Part shown: positions 23,910 to 36,834 of the stretch, piece after piece
Layout of the letters: each line of letters begins with the position of its first letter
Position numbering within the stretch: position 1 is the stretch's first letter
NCBI RefSeq assembly: GCF_014839805.1
Contig: NC_051130.1
Location: 4,650,001 to 4,714,000 of the forward strand
Source of the DNA: Manduca sexta
Taxonomy: Eukaryota; Arthropoda; Insecta; Lepidoptera; Sphingidae
DNA: 64,000 nucleotides
Direction: 5' to 3'
Notes under the pieces: generated by a model
Database searches by the model: none
What the model saw: only the letters and a program-made list of their open reading frames with translations
Told to the model about the DNA's origin: nothing
Translations under genes and position numbers: made by a program

Positions 23910-26900
23910 ATGGAAGAGAGTGAGTTGCGAAAACTTTTGCAAACGAAGAACGGGTGTCGGATTCCGAAGATGAGACCGATACCAGATATTCATATGATGG
24001 ACAACTTGCTGTTTACTCCCCTGCCGCCGTATAACAGGATCAAGGTATATACACTTACTAGCTACGTACTTGTCTAAATTTAAACAATTCTATCATAAGC
24101 ATGTTATTACGAAAGTTTTCGGGGCTTAGAAAGTGTGTAAATGTTATAATTTATATTTCTTAATCTCAATCGTAGGCAGATGCCGTATATGGATTATAGA
24201 AATGAGTAGCAAGGGCAGCTTATTTAACCGTTATAGCTACAAGAAAACTTTTATTCATAATAGTCACTTCTTTCAAAATGGTTAATGGAGATCTTTATGC
24301 CTTCAAAAATTATGGAAAATCTTGTAAGAAAGTTTTCTTGTAGATACAGCGTTTGAGGTAGCTGCCCTTGCTGCCCTATCTCAAAAATCTACCCTGTACA
24401 TCTATAGGATCAATGATCGGACTTGAACTGGGTGGTACATTCCTAATAATGTGTTAGGTGCAGTAAAAGGCCTAAAGTAATTTGCTATACTACTATTTTG
24501 CTTGTGGTCAATGAGATTATCGGTCTCATTATCAATTTAGAATTAAAAAGGAATTCAATTTGAAATCTCTTGTTTACTGTAAGGGCGCAAATAATTAATA
24601 CTTAGCCCACACTTTCAAAAATACAGCTGAAGTTAATATTTTTAATTATAAGTATATATTTCAATATTTACAGGACAAGCAAACAAAATTCCGAAAGATT
24701 CTTGAAGAGAAAGCTACTAAAAGAAAAGTAGAAATCGCTCGTCCGCCCCTTGAGCGTCGTGAGCGTGACAACTTGGAGATATCTCAAGAGCGGCACATCG
24801 CCGTGCTACGTGAGTGTGCGGACAAAATACAACCACCACCCATGCTTAGGTCCTGGGAGCGAAAAATTTGCAGCTTGATTCCTTTGAAACTTCGTCAATC
24901 CTTCCCAGGAATCATGGATGAATTAATCGATGAAAGCAAAGCAGAGTGGAACCGAAACCTACACGATCTTGCTGTTAAAACAGTCATCAGAGATGTGCCT
25001 GGTGTGTCGCGGAAAAGATATCAGGAACCATATTTCAAATTTAGAGGGGTAACAGAAAACTTTAATAGAATGATTAAGTATCGAAAGAAATTACAAGATG
25101 GTTCACTTCTGTTGCATCCTTTTATTCGGCTGGTGATTGAATCTGCTGAAAAGACTTTTCCTCCTCACATTATTAACTTAGCGAAGTACAGAGCCCGCGG
25201 TCCGATGGATTTAGATGACTTTATGGCTAGAATATTAGATGAAATAAAACGTGCTGACTATTTAGTTTCTAGCACTTGGTATGGAATTCTTGTTCAGTGG
25301 CTTAAAAATCCAAGATGCCTAAAGGGAATGAAACCAAAGAAAATACCCGAGTTTGTAAAATGTGCTACCAAAATGATATCAATGCAAATACAGGAGTTAA
25401 TGCGACGGTCGATTGATGCTTTGATTGAATATCTTAAAGATCCTGAGTCTGTCCCAATTTTAAATATTGAATTGGATTTTGATGGAGAATTTATCTATGA
25501 TCCGTCACTTGAAACTGTTTTTGGTATTTACCATAGTATAGCAGACGCGATTTCTCATATTGCTCAGAGACTTATGCCAATAGAGCAGTACCTAAAAATA
25601 CCGTATAACTACGACGCATTACCTGTTCAATATAACGAATGGTTACATAAAGATGGACATGACAGATTGCAGAAGCAACTGAACGTGGTGTTTTTGCCGT
25701 TACTGCAATATTTGGATAACTTGCGTGAAGAATACAATATGTTATATGGTGCACCTGCGCGAGAAGCTCTCCTTAAATTCATGGCTGATGTTCAAGAGTT
25801 TGAAGAAGGTCGCGATAAAATTAAATACTTTCAAAACATAGACTCTAGTATTACTGGAGTGTTAGAAAATGAATACTTTAATTGTTCAGTTGTTTGTCAG
25901 CTCCGAATGGTTGATGGATTAAAACGAAAGGCACAGGAATTTGTCAACGATATCATAGCTGGGATAGTTAAAGCTCACATGGACGAAAATGCTGCTATTT
26001 GTAAAGAATTTGAAATAATAGCAGCGAAAGCGCTTAAAGAACCTGAGAACGCGGCGGCGCTGATAGAACAAGGAGTGTATATATTACATGCAAAATCTGT
26101 TTTGGTAGAGGCATTAAAGGAGAGAATCTTGACGCAAATAAATATAATTTCAAACCTTTTGGAAATGACATCACTTTCACCCGAACATGTCGCATCTAAC
26201 ACTAAAACCGTAAACTGGCTTAAAGATATCAAGCCAATATTTGAAAAAAATGCAGCGGCTTTCGAAACTGTGAAAGGAGAAATGGAAGATAATTTACTCA
26301 GTAAAATAGCCTATCTTGGCAAAGAAGTTGCAGAAATGACGCCTTATTTGGAACTTTTAGACAATATGGATGACATTAACCACACTTTGGAGTACCTTGA
26401 ATACTTAAGAAAGCTTGTCCATCGTTTAGACGATTGTGATAAGTTAGTTGCATGGATTAATAATGAAGAAACAACCTTTAAATTTCCCGTAACGAATTAT
26501 CCGGAACTAGAAGAACTAAAAGATTTTATTTTACCGTTCCATGCCCTAGTTTATCTAGTCCATAGATGGAAGCGTAGCTATTATACTTGGATGGATGGAC
26601 CGTTTGAATACCTAGACCATGAGCAAATAGAACAAGATCACGATTTTTATTACAAGGAGTTTCTTAAAATTGCTAAGAACTACAGAAACAAAATTAAACA
26701 GCAAATCGCTGAAGGTTCAGAAAAACGATTCCAAGGCTTAGTTGATGACCCAGATGTCAACAATCTACCAGCACCAATGAAATTATGCGCACAGGCAGTT
26801 GCCGAAATAAAAGACTGGAGACCTAATGTACAGATGGGTCATATTATGTGCAACCCTGCTCTGGTGCAGAGGCATTGGGATGAAATGTCAAATATTGCAG

Positions 26901-29900
26901 GCTTTGATTTAACTCCAACTGCTGGGACGACATTAAGAAAAATTATAAATTTCAATCTTTGGTCTGAAATAGATCAATATGATATTATAAGTGTCGCTGC
27001 AACTAAAGAACTAGCACTAATTACTAATTTAAATAAAATGATGGCGGAATGGACGGACATATGCTTTAAAACCAGTCCATATAAAGACACAGGAATTTTC
27101 ATTTTGTCTGGTTTAGATGACATACAAAGTGTATTAGATGATCATATTGTGAAGACAGTGGGTATGCGGGGTTCAGCTTTTGTCAAGCCGTTTGAGTCTC
27201 AAGTAAGAACTTGGTACGACAAAATTACGAGGGTTAATTCAACTATTGATGAGTGGGGTAAAGTACAAAGCCAATGGTTGTATTTGCTCCCTATATTTTC
27301 TTCTAAAGATATCGTTGCACAAATGCCGGAGGAAGGTGTTATGTTTGTGGAAGTCAATAACATCTATCGTCGTTATATGGGCTCAGTAGAGAAAGATCCA
27401 CACGTACTTGAAATAGCGGGTGGAACTGGAGTATTAGAGTCATTCAAGGCAGCATCAGCATTCTTGGAAAAAATAAACGATGGCGTCAACGATTACTTAG
27501 AAAAGAAACGTCTATACTTCCCCAGGTTTTTCTTTTTATCGAACGACGAAATGTTGGAAATTTTATCTGAAACTAAAAACCCACTCAAAGTACAACCTCA
27601 TCTAAAAAAATGTTTCGAGGGTATTAATAGATTAGTATTTGATGAAGAATACAACATCTCTGCTATGATATCAATGGAAGGAGAACAAGTAGAACTCCTG
27701 GAAATAATCAGTGTAGCTGCTGCACGAGGTTCTGTGGAAAAGTGGCTGGTTCAAGTTGAGGATCAAATGCTGAAAGCGGTCAAGATGGAAACAGAGCTTT
27801 CATATTATGACTACCCTAATATGGGCCGAGTGGAGTGGATATTGTCTTGGGAAGGTATGGTGGTGTTGGCAATATCACAAATTTATTGGGCGGTAGACGT
27901 GCACGAAGCCCTTAACACACATAAACTAAGTGAATTGCAATTATTTCACGAAGGATTAACAAAACAATTAAATGAAACTGTTGCCGTTATACGTCGTACC
28001 GATTTAAGTAAACTTAGCAGCATAACAGTAAAAGCTCTAATTGTAATTGACGTCCACGCTAAGGATGTGATATTTGAATTAGTTGGTAAGAATGTCACTG
28101 AGGTGACTGATTTCCAATGGTTAGCACAACTACGATATTATTGGGAAGAAGAGAGGGTGTTCGTAAAAATAATAAACGCAGTAGTGAATTACGCGTATGA
28201 ATATTTAGGCAATTCTGATCGTCTTGTGATAACACCTTTAACAGATAGATGCTATCGAACATTAATAGGTGCTTATTACTTGCACTTAAACGGTGCTCCC
28301 GAAGGACCTGCTGGTACTGGTAAAACCGAAACTACGAAAGATTTAGCAAAAGCATTGGCTGTACAGTGTGTAGTTTTTAACTGTTCAGACGGTTTAGATT
28401 ATAAAGCTATGGGGAAATTCTTTAAAGGTTTAGCATCGTGCGGTGCGTGGGTGTGTTTCGACGAGTTTAATAGAATTGAAGTCGAAGTATTATCAGTCAT
28501 AGCTCAGCAAATTTTGTGCATCGTGCAAGCTGTAAGGCAACATTTAGAAACATTTGATTTTGAAGGAACAATACTCACTTTAAACCCGGCTTGTTACGTA
28601 TGTATTACAATGAATCCTGGCTATGCTGGCCGTTCCGAGCTGCCTGATAATCTAAAAGTTTTATTTCGCACTGTAGCTATGATGGTTCCCGATTACGCCA
28701 TGATTGGTGAAATATCTCTGTATTCATTTGGTTTTATCGATGCAAGAAACTTATCTATAAAAATCGTCACGACTTACCGATTATGTTCTGAACAGCTTTC
28801 ATCACAAAATCATTACGATTATGGAATGCGTGCGGTAAAAACCGTTCTTTCTGCCGCAGGTAATTTAAAAAGAAGTTTTCCGAATGAAAGCGAAAGTATA
28901 TTGCTTCTTAGATCTATTACAGACGTAAACTTGCCTAAATTTTTATCTTTTGATGTACCTCTCTTTGAAGGAATTATTTCAGATTTATTTCCTGGAATTA
29001 GCTTACCTAAACCTGATTATGAAAGTTTTTTGAATGCTTGTCATGATTGTTGTCAAAAGAATAATCTTCAACCAATGGAATGTTTTTTAATAAAAATAAT
29101 TCAAACTTACGAAATGATGATTGTGAGACACGGCTTTATGTTGGTGGGTGATCCATTTGCTGCAAAATCTATGACGTTGAAAATATTGTCTGAAGCACTT
29201 ACGCTAATGTACCATAGAAAACAACCAGGTGGTTGTGAGTGTACTTACAAAGTTTTGAATCCTAAAGCGATAACAATGGGACAACTCTATGGCGCTTTTG
29301 ATCCTATATCCTACGAATGGACTGACGGAATTGTCGCAACAATGTTTCGAAATTTTGCCTCAGAAGACACACCAGTAAAAAAATGGATTGTTTTTGATGG
29401 CCCAGTAGATGCTGTTTGGATAGAAAACATGAATACCGTTTTAGATGACAACAAAAAATTATGCTTGACATCGGGTGAAGTAATGGCTATGTCCAATGTT
29501 ATGTCTATGATTTTTGAAGTAATGGACCTGTCTCAAGCTTCTCCTGCAACAGTTTCTAGATGCGGCATGATATACATGGAATCGGCGTCACTAGGTTTTA
29601 TGCCTTTTTATAAGTCCTGGCTTAACACTCTAAATCCTATTTGGTTAGAAGAAAACGAAGAATACATATATGATATGTGTGATTGGCTAGTTGATCCGCT
29701 TATTTACTATGTAAGAAAATATTGCGGTCAACTTGTCACGGCTGGTGAAGTCAATTTACTTATAAGCACTCTTCGCTTAGTGGAAATGCTTATGGATGCT
29801 GCCATAGAAGGCGAAGAAGACACAAAGTACACAAGAACGTGGTTCTTGGCTTCTTTTATGACTGCTCTTGTATGGGGCATAGGTGGAATATTAAACACGG

Positions 29901-32900
29901 ATTCACGGGAAAAATTTGATGATTTAGTTAAAGAATATTTTAGAGGAGAAAAGGGAATACCAGCTAAGATAGACAGGCTTGATGTTTCAATACCCGGTGA
30001 AGGAATGATCATTGATCATTACTACATGTACAAAGGAAAGGGGTGTTGGAAAACTTGGCCTGACGCTGTAAAAGCGGTTCAAGTAAAAGAACAAATCAAT
30101 CTTTTGCAAACTGTTATTCCAACGTTGGAAACGGAAAAATACCTATACATACTACGATTACACACGAAATTTTTAAAACCCTTATTATTAATTGGCCCGA
30201 CGGGAACTGGGAAGAGTTTTTATGTCCAAAATTTTTTAATGAATGAAATTGACATGGAGAAGTATACACCTGGATTTATAACTTTTACGACTACCACTTC
30301 TGCAAATCAGACACAGGACTTAGTTATCTCTAAATTAGTAAAAAGACGAAAAAATAATTACGGACCAACTAGAGGCAAGCAGGCAATAATATTCATAGAC
30401 GATATGAACATGCCAGCTAAAGAAGTATATGGTGCTCAACCCGCTATTGAATTATTAAGATTATATTTTGACCAAAAACACTGGTACGATCTAAAGACGA
30501 CCGATAAATTATACATATATGATACAATATTTTACGGTGCAATTGGCCCTGTAGGAGGGAGCCGGCAATTAATTTATCCTAGGATGTTGAGACACTATAA
30601 TATTTATTCGATAAATGAATTTTCAAAAGAAAGTATGAATAAAATATTTATGTCTTTATTGCAATTAGGTTGGAGACGAAATGGTTTTGGCCAAGATACA
30701 CAACCAGTTATAGTCAACATCATAGCGGCAACAACGGACATTTATGACCAGGCTAGAGAAGGCTTAAGGCCAACTCCAGCCAAGTCACATTATATTTTTA
30801 ATCTCAGGGATTTCTCGAGAGTTATTCAGGGATGTGCACTGTTGCGCAAGGAATCTGCTGATAACAAAAAAACTTTTGTAAGAGTTTGGGTTCACGAAAT
30901 TATGCGTGTGTTTTATGATAGACTGATAGATGATGTAGACAGGACCTGGTTTTATGGTATATTAAAAAAATGCACCAGAGATTATATGAAGGATACATTT
31001 GAAGCTGCCTTAGATACTTATCAAAATGAAGCCGGCGATGTAACTCAAGAAAATATAAAAAATATGATGTTCGGTTGTTATTTAGATACCGACAGTGCCG
31101 AAGGTGAAAGGCGTTATGAAGAGATGCCATCGAAGGAAGTAGTTTTAAATATGGCTATGGCGATGTTAGCGGAATACAATTCTATGCATAAAGCTAAAAT
31201 GACAATTGTATTATTTGATTATGCACTAGAACATTTATCAAAGATATGCCGACTTTTATCTATGCCGTCTGGAAATGCATTACTTGTTGGAGTTGGGGGG
31301 TCCGGTAGACAATCCTTAACACGCTTAGCCAGTACTATTTTGGGCCAACAAGTTTTTCAACCTGAGATTACAAAAGCTTATAGCGTAAAGGATTGGCATG
31401 AGGATATAAAATTAGTGCTTAGAGAATCTGGTGGTCTAAATAAAGATACTACTTTTCTTTTTACAGAAAGTCAAATTAAAGAAGAAGTATTTATTCAAAA
31501 TCTAGACAGTCTCCTAAATTCCGGTGAGGTTCCAAACCTGTACGGCTTAGATGAAAAACAAGAAATTCTTGAATTAGTTCGGCTAGCTGCCCAAGGAGGC
31601 AATAGAAACTTGGACATAGGTCCACTACAGATTTTGTCTTTTTTTGTCGGACGTTGTAAAGCCAAGTTACATATAGTTTTATGTTTTAGCCCTATAGGAA
31701 GTTCATTCCGAACAAGGCTTAGGTTGTATCCATCCCTAGTCAATTGTTGTACTATAGATTGGTATGATAGCTGGCCAGAAGATGCGTTAGAAATGGTTGC
31801 ACATCATTACATGGTTAAAGTAAATGTGCCTGATAATGTCAAATCTGCGGCAGTCATTGCATGTAAACAATTCCATGTAGACGCACGCATAGTGTCCACT
31901 AATTTTTACAATGAATTTGGAAGAAGAACCTATATAACGTCTGCGTCTTATTTAGATTTAATTAAATCTTTTACAACATTAACTAATAGGAAACAAAGAG
32001 AGCTCAGAGCTGCAAAGTTAAGATATACTAATGGATTAGACAAACTTAGTCAAGCAGCAGAAGCCGTTGCAATTATGCAACATGATTTAAACGCTTTAAA
32101 GCCTCAACTTATAGTTATGGCAGCTAAATCAGCAAAAATGATGCAAGAAATTGAAGTAGAAACGGCAATAGCGGACAAAGCTGCAGCTCAGGTGAGAGAG
32201 GACCAAAAAGTTGCCAATGTGCAAGCAGCCGCGGCTCAGGAATTGAAAAAAGATTGTGAAGCTGACTTAGCACTTGCCTTGCCAATTTTGGAAGATGCTA
32301 TCGCTGCTTTAAATACACTAAAGCCGGCTGATATTACAATTGTTAAATCTATGAAAAATCCGCCATATACTGTAAAACTAGTGATGGCAGCAGTGTGCGT
32401 CATTAAAGGAATCCCTCCAGATAAAATACCTGATCCCGACAATCCAGGAAAAAAAATGTTTGATTTCTGGGGCCCTAGCAAAAGAATTTTAGGTGATATG
32501 GGATTTCTAGATTCATTAAGAAATTTCGATAAAGATAATATACCTATAGCCACAATGCAAAAAATTAGAAAGGAATACTTATCCAATAAAGATTTTAAGC
32601 CACATATTGTGGCTAAAGCTTCAGCGGCCGCTGAAGGCTTATGCAAGTGGATTATAGCTATGGACATGTATGATGCAGTAGCGAAAGTTGTAGCTCCGAA
32701 AAAGGCAAAGTTAGAAAAAGCAGAAAAAGAATTTGCTGAAACTATGGCAATTTTGGAGGAAAAAAAAGCGATGGTGGCGCGGTTAGAAGCAAAATTAGCT
32801 GAGCTAAATGAAGCATTAGAAGAAGCCAATATAAAAAAGAAGGCTCTCGAAGATGAAGTGCAATTATGTATTGATAAACTGTTTAGGGCTGAGAAGTTAA

Positions 32901-35900
32901 TTGGCGGTTTAGGAGGCGAGAAAGTGAGATGGACAGCTGCGGCTGAAAATTTACAAACGCTGTTCGACAACTTAGCTGGTGATATACTAGTATCATGTGG
33001 TATCATCGCGTATTTAGCGCCTTATACTTTACCAGTTCGAATGGAAATGATAGAGAAATGGCGACAACTTGTAATTAAATTAAATATGCCTCATTCCGAA
33101 GTATTTTTATTTAAGGATGTGCTAGGAACGGATATTAAAATTCAAAACTGGTGCATTGCAGGATTACCCCGTGATTCGTTTTCAGTTGATAATGCTATCA
33201 TACAAGATAATTCGATGCGATGGTCGTTACTCGTTGACCCCCAAGGTCAAGCAAATAAATGGGTCAAAACAATGGAGAAATCTAATGATTTACAAGTCTT
33301 AAAGTTCACCGATGGAAATTATATGAAAATTATAGAAACTTGTTTGGAATATGGCAAACCAGCATTAATAGACTGTATTTTAGAAGATGTTGAAGCTCCA
33401 TTAGATCCTGTTTTGCTAAAAAATACATACTTTCAAGGAGGTAAAGAGTTTATTGCTCTAGGTGAAAATGTAATAGAGTATCATCCTAATTTTAGACTTT
33501 ACATGACAACAAAGTTAAGAAATCCTCATTATTTACCAGAAGTTTTTAATAAAGTTACGCTTATTAATTTTGCTCTTACAAAAGATGGTTTAGAAGACCA
33601 ACTTCTTGGCATTGTCGTGGCAAAGGAACGACCTGATCTACAAGAAAAACGAGAGAAACTTATCGTACAAGGTGCCGCTAATAGAGCAGCTCTAAAACAA
33701 GTAGAAGATGATATATTACGAACTTTACAAGAATCTAAAGGTGATATTTTAGAAGATGAATCTGCTATCGAAGTTTTGGATTCGTCGAAAATATTAGCAA
33801 TTGATATAATGAAGAAACAAGAGGCTAGTTTGGAAACAGAAGTAATAATAGAAAAATTCCGATTAGGTTATAGACCTATAGCTTCGCATTCAGCTGTATT
33901 GTATTACTGCGTGACAGAATTACCTAATGTTGATCCCATGTACCAATATTCGTTAACATGGTTTATTAATCTTTACATAATATCAATTGAAAATGCTAAT
34001 AAGTCAAAAGATCTCGAAAAAAGACTTAAATTTTTAAAGGATACTTTTACATACAATTTATACAGCAATGTTTGCAGATCACTTTTTGATAAAGATAAGT
34101 TAATGTTTTCATTTATCATGTGTTCAAAAATGATGTTGTCTACTGGTGAAATGAATCATGAAGAATACAAATTCTTAATCACTGGTGGAATAGCTGTAGA
34201 AAATACTCTGAAAAAACCTGTTGAATGGTTACCTGATAAAGCATGGGATGAAATCTGTCGGCTTACTGACTTGCCATCGTATAAAGGTATTAAAGATAAC
34301 TTTGTTAACATTATAACGAAATGGCAAGAAGTGTATGACGACTTGGAACCTCAAAGTAAACCATTACCTGGGGTATGGGATAGCAAGTTAACACAATTCC
34401 AAAAGCTGCTAGTAATAAGAGTTTTAAGGCCTGATAAATTAACTATTGCAATTTCAGAATTCGTAGAAAAACAAATGGGCCGTAAATATATTACACCGCC
34501 ACCATTCGACATTGGAAAATCTTTTGGAGATTCAAACTGCCTGGCTCCTTTGATATTTATATTGTCACCTGGTTCTGATCCAATGGGGGCACTTATAAGA
34601 TATTGTGAGAAAATGGGCTATTCACATAGATTTAACTCTATATCACTGGGTCAAGGACAAGGACCTATAGCACGAGCAATGATAGAAAGAGCCCAGTTGG
34701 AAGGTGGATGGGTGTGTCTGCAAAATTGTCATTTAGCTGTATCTTGGCTACCCGTGCTCGAAAAAATTGTTGAAGGCTTCGATTTAACAAATACAGATCT
34801 TAGTTTCCGTTTATGGCTAACTAGCTACCCATCAGATAGATTTCCTCAGTCAGTCTTACAAGTAGGCGTCAAAATGACTAATGAACCCCCAACAGGTCTA
34901 CAGCATAACCTTAATAGATCATATATTTCGGAGCCACTGAAAGAACCCGAGTTTTATGAAGGTTGTCCTGGAAAAGATAAAGCATTTAGTAAACTTTTAT
35001 ACGGCATAAGCTTTTTTCATGCTGTTGTACAAGAGCGAAAGAAATTCGGTCCTTTGGGATGGAATATTCAATATGGATTTAACGATTCCGATTTCCAAAT
35101 ATCAGTGATGCAATTGCAAATGTTTTTGAATCAATATGAGGAAATTCAATATGTCGCTATAAAATACTTGACAGGTGAATGCAACTATGGTGGTCGAGTC
35201 ACCGATGACTGGGATCGAAGGTTGATTGTTACAATTTTAGATAATTACGTAAATCCCAACGTGGTGCACGATCCCAACTATTGGTTTTGTGAATTAGGTT
35301 CTCAGTATGGTCTACCCCGCCGATGCGAATATCAAGACTATTTAAAACATATAGAAAGTGTACCTGTAAATCCCCCACCTGAAGTATTTGGGCTGCATAT
35401 GAATGCCGGAATTACAAGAGATTACACAATTTCAATGGCTCTTACTGCAGCGCTTGTTCTTGTAGAGGGCACTGGTAGCGGTGGTGAAGGTGGAAATACT
35501 GAAGTTATTTTAGTGCAAATGTCATCTGAAATTCTATCAAAATTGCCTCCTAGATTTGACGTAGAAACTGCTCAAAAGAAGTATCCAGTAGATTATAATG
35601 AATCTATGAATACGGTATTAGTTCAAGAAATGGAGAGATTTAACAAACTTTTACATGAAATCAGGGGTTCTTTGCAGGACTTGCAAAAGGCTGTAAAGGG
35701 TCTCATTGTTATGTCTCCGGCCTTAGATTTGCAGTCAAATGCGATGTTGCTTGGTAGGATACCAGACAACTGGCGAAAATTTTCATATCCGAGCTTGAAG
35801 CCGCTACCCAGTTACGTTGCTGATTTTATAGAGCGTTTGGCTATGTTGGAGGATTGGTATCAAAATGGGAAACCTCCTACATTTTGGCTTTCGGGATTTT

Positions 35901-36340
35901 TTTTCACTCAAGCTTTTCTTACAGGCTCCGTTCAGAATTTTGCAAGAGCAAAAAAGATACCTATTGACTTGCTATTATTCGATTTCGAAGTTCGTCATGT
36001 AGATTATGAAACTACTCCTCCGGAATGGGGCGTGTATGTCCAAGGTCTTTTTATGGACGGTGGTCGTTGGGATAGAAAGACTTATGCTATCGGGGAGCAA
36101 CACCCAAAGATTTTGAACGACAATATGCCTGTCATTTGGTTGTATCCGAAGCAAAAAGTTGATTTCATGGAAGGCACACGGTACCGCTGTCCTTTATACA
36201 AAACATTAGAGAGAAAAGGCGTACTAGCCACCACCGGTCACTCGTCTAACTTTGTGCTTGCGTTTTACTTACCTTCGGACAAACCTTCAGCTCATTGGAT
36301 CAAACGGAGTGTAGCTTTGCTGCTTCAATTAGATAATTGA
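23910..36340 (+). CDS. Axonemal inner-arm dynein heavy chain, DNAH12-like (DNAH3/7/12 class)
   Basis: Two exons, 23910-24044 and 24674-36340, join in phase to about 3,933 residues; the second exon alone is 11,667 bp. This is a motor ATPase of cilia and sperm flagella. In order: the tail and linker; AAA1 Walker A GPAGTGKT (1256-1263) with Walker B CFDEFNRI; a degenerate AAA2 loop GDPFAAKS (1537-1544), as in DNAH12; AAA3 GPTGTGKS (1886-1893); AAA4 GVGGSGRQS (2251-2259); the coiled-coil stalk and microtubule-binding tip (about 2484-2790); and AAA5, AAA6 and the C-terminal domain ending in ALLLQLDN. From remembered family sequences, the N-terminal tail and the AAA2 region look closest to DNAH12, with DNAH7 and DNAH3 next. 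Length is normal for these single-headed inner-arm chains and there is no frameshift, so it should be functional. The single intron carries a MITE. Near-absence of introns is unusual. Confidence 0.93.
24211..24369. mobile_element. MITE with about 40-bp terminal inverted repeats in dynein intron 1
   Basis: The left end 'aagggcagcttatttaaccg' and the right end (complement) 'aagggcagctacctcaaacg' begin inverted arms that end in a shared 'ctacaagaaaacttt'. The element is about 159 bp, lies wholly in the intron and has no coding capacity, as expected for a hairpin MITE. The target-site duplication is unclear. Confidence 0.7.
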
Positions 36341-36696
36341 TAATTGATTTTGCAATTTACTAGTACTGACGCGCTTGTACAGTATAATAGTTATAATGTT
36401 GTAGGTATTACGGCCGCTACCTTTTTATTATATTCTTAAAATCTTGTATTACTCTTTATTTAATTTCTATAATATTATTGTAAAAGAATTATTATACTTC
36501 TGTTAAAAGTTTATATACAACATTAATACAATTAATAATAGATACATACATTTAATTGAAATGAAAGTTTCGCAGTAGAATAATAATGCGGCTGCATAAT
36601 ATTTATTGCAGGAATCGCCGTCTAAAAAAATCAAACATATGTCCATCAAAACTTCTTACTTTGTATCCCTATATTTCTATTTTAATTTTAGTTTAT

Positions 36697-36702
36697 AATA
36701 AA
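36697..36702 (+). terminator. Candidate poly(A) signal for the dynein gene
   Basis: AATAAA lies 357 bp after the dynein stop codon. Between stop and signal the DNA is AT-rich and non-coding. It is the first canonical hexamer on this strand. Confidence 0.4.
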
Positions 36703-36766
36703 TTTCAATAACTGGGATATAACTGAGATGATTGAAATATATTATAAGAAACTATCACGACATGTA

Positions 36767-36772
36767 TTTATT
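36767..36772 (-). terminator. Candidate poly(A) signal for the coiled-coil gene
   Basis: TTTATT on the plus strand (AATAAA on the minus strand) lies 63 bp past the coiled-coil gene's stop codon. Another copy at 36821-36826 is only 9 bp from the stop. The dynein signal at 36697 faces it, so the two 3' ends are within about 70 bp. Confidence 0.35.
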
Positions 36773-36834
36773 ATAATTCATTAGTAGGTAATAGTTCAAT
36801 TATAACTACAATATTAGTTATTTATTTAATTTGA

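Noticed and set aside
32236..33006. 256-residue antisense open frame within the dynein gene
   Set aside because: It is the shadow of the dynein stalk coding sequence on the other strand; the plus-strand frame has clear dynein motifs.
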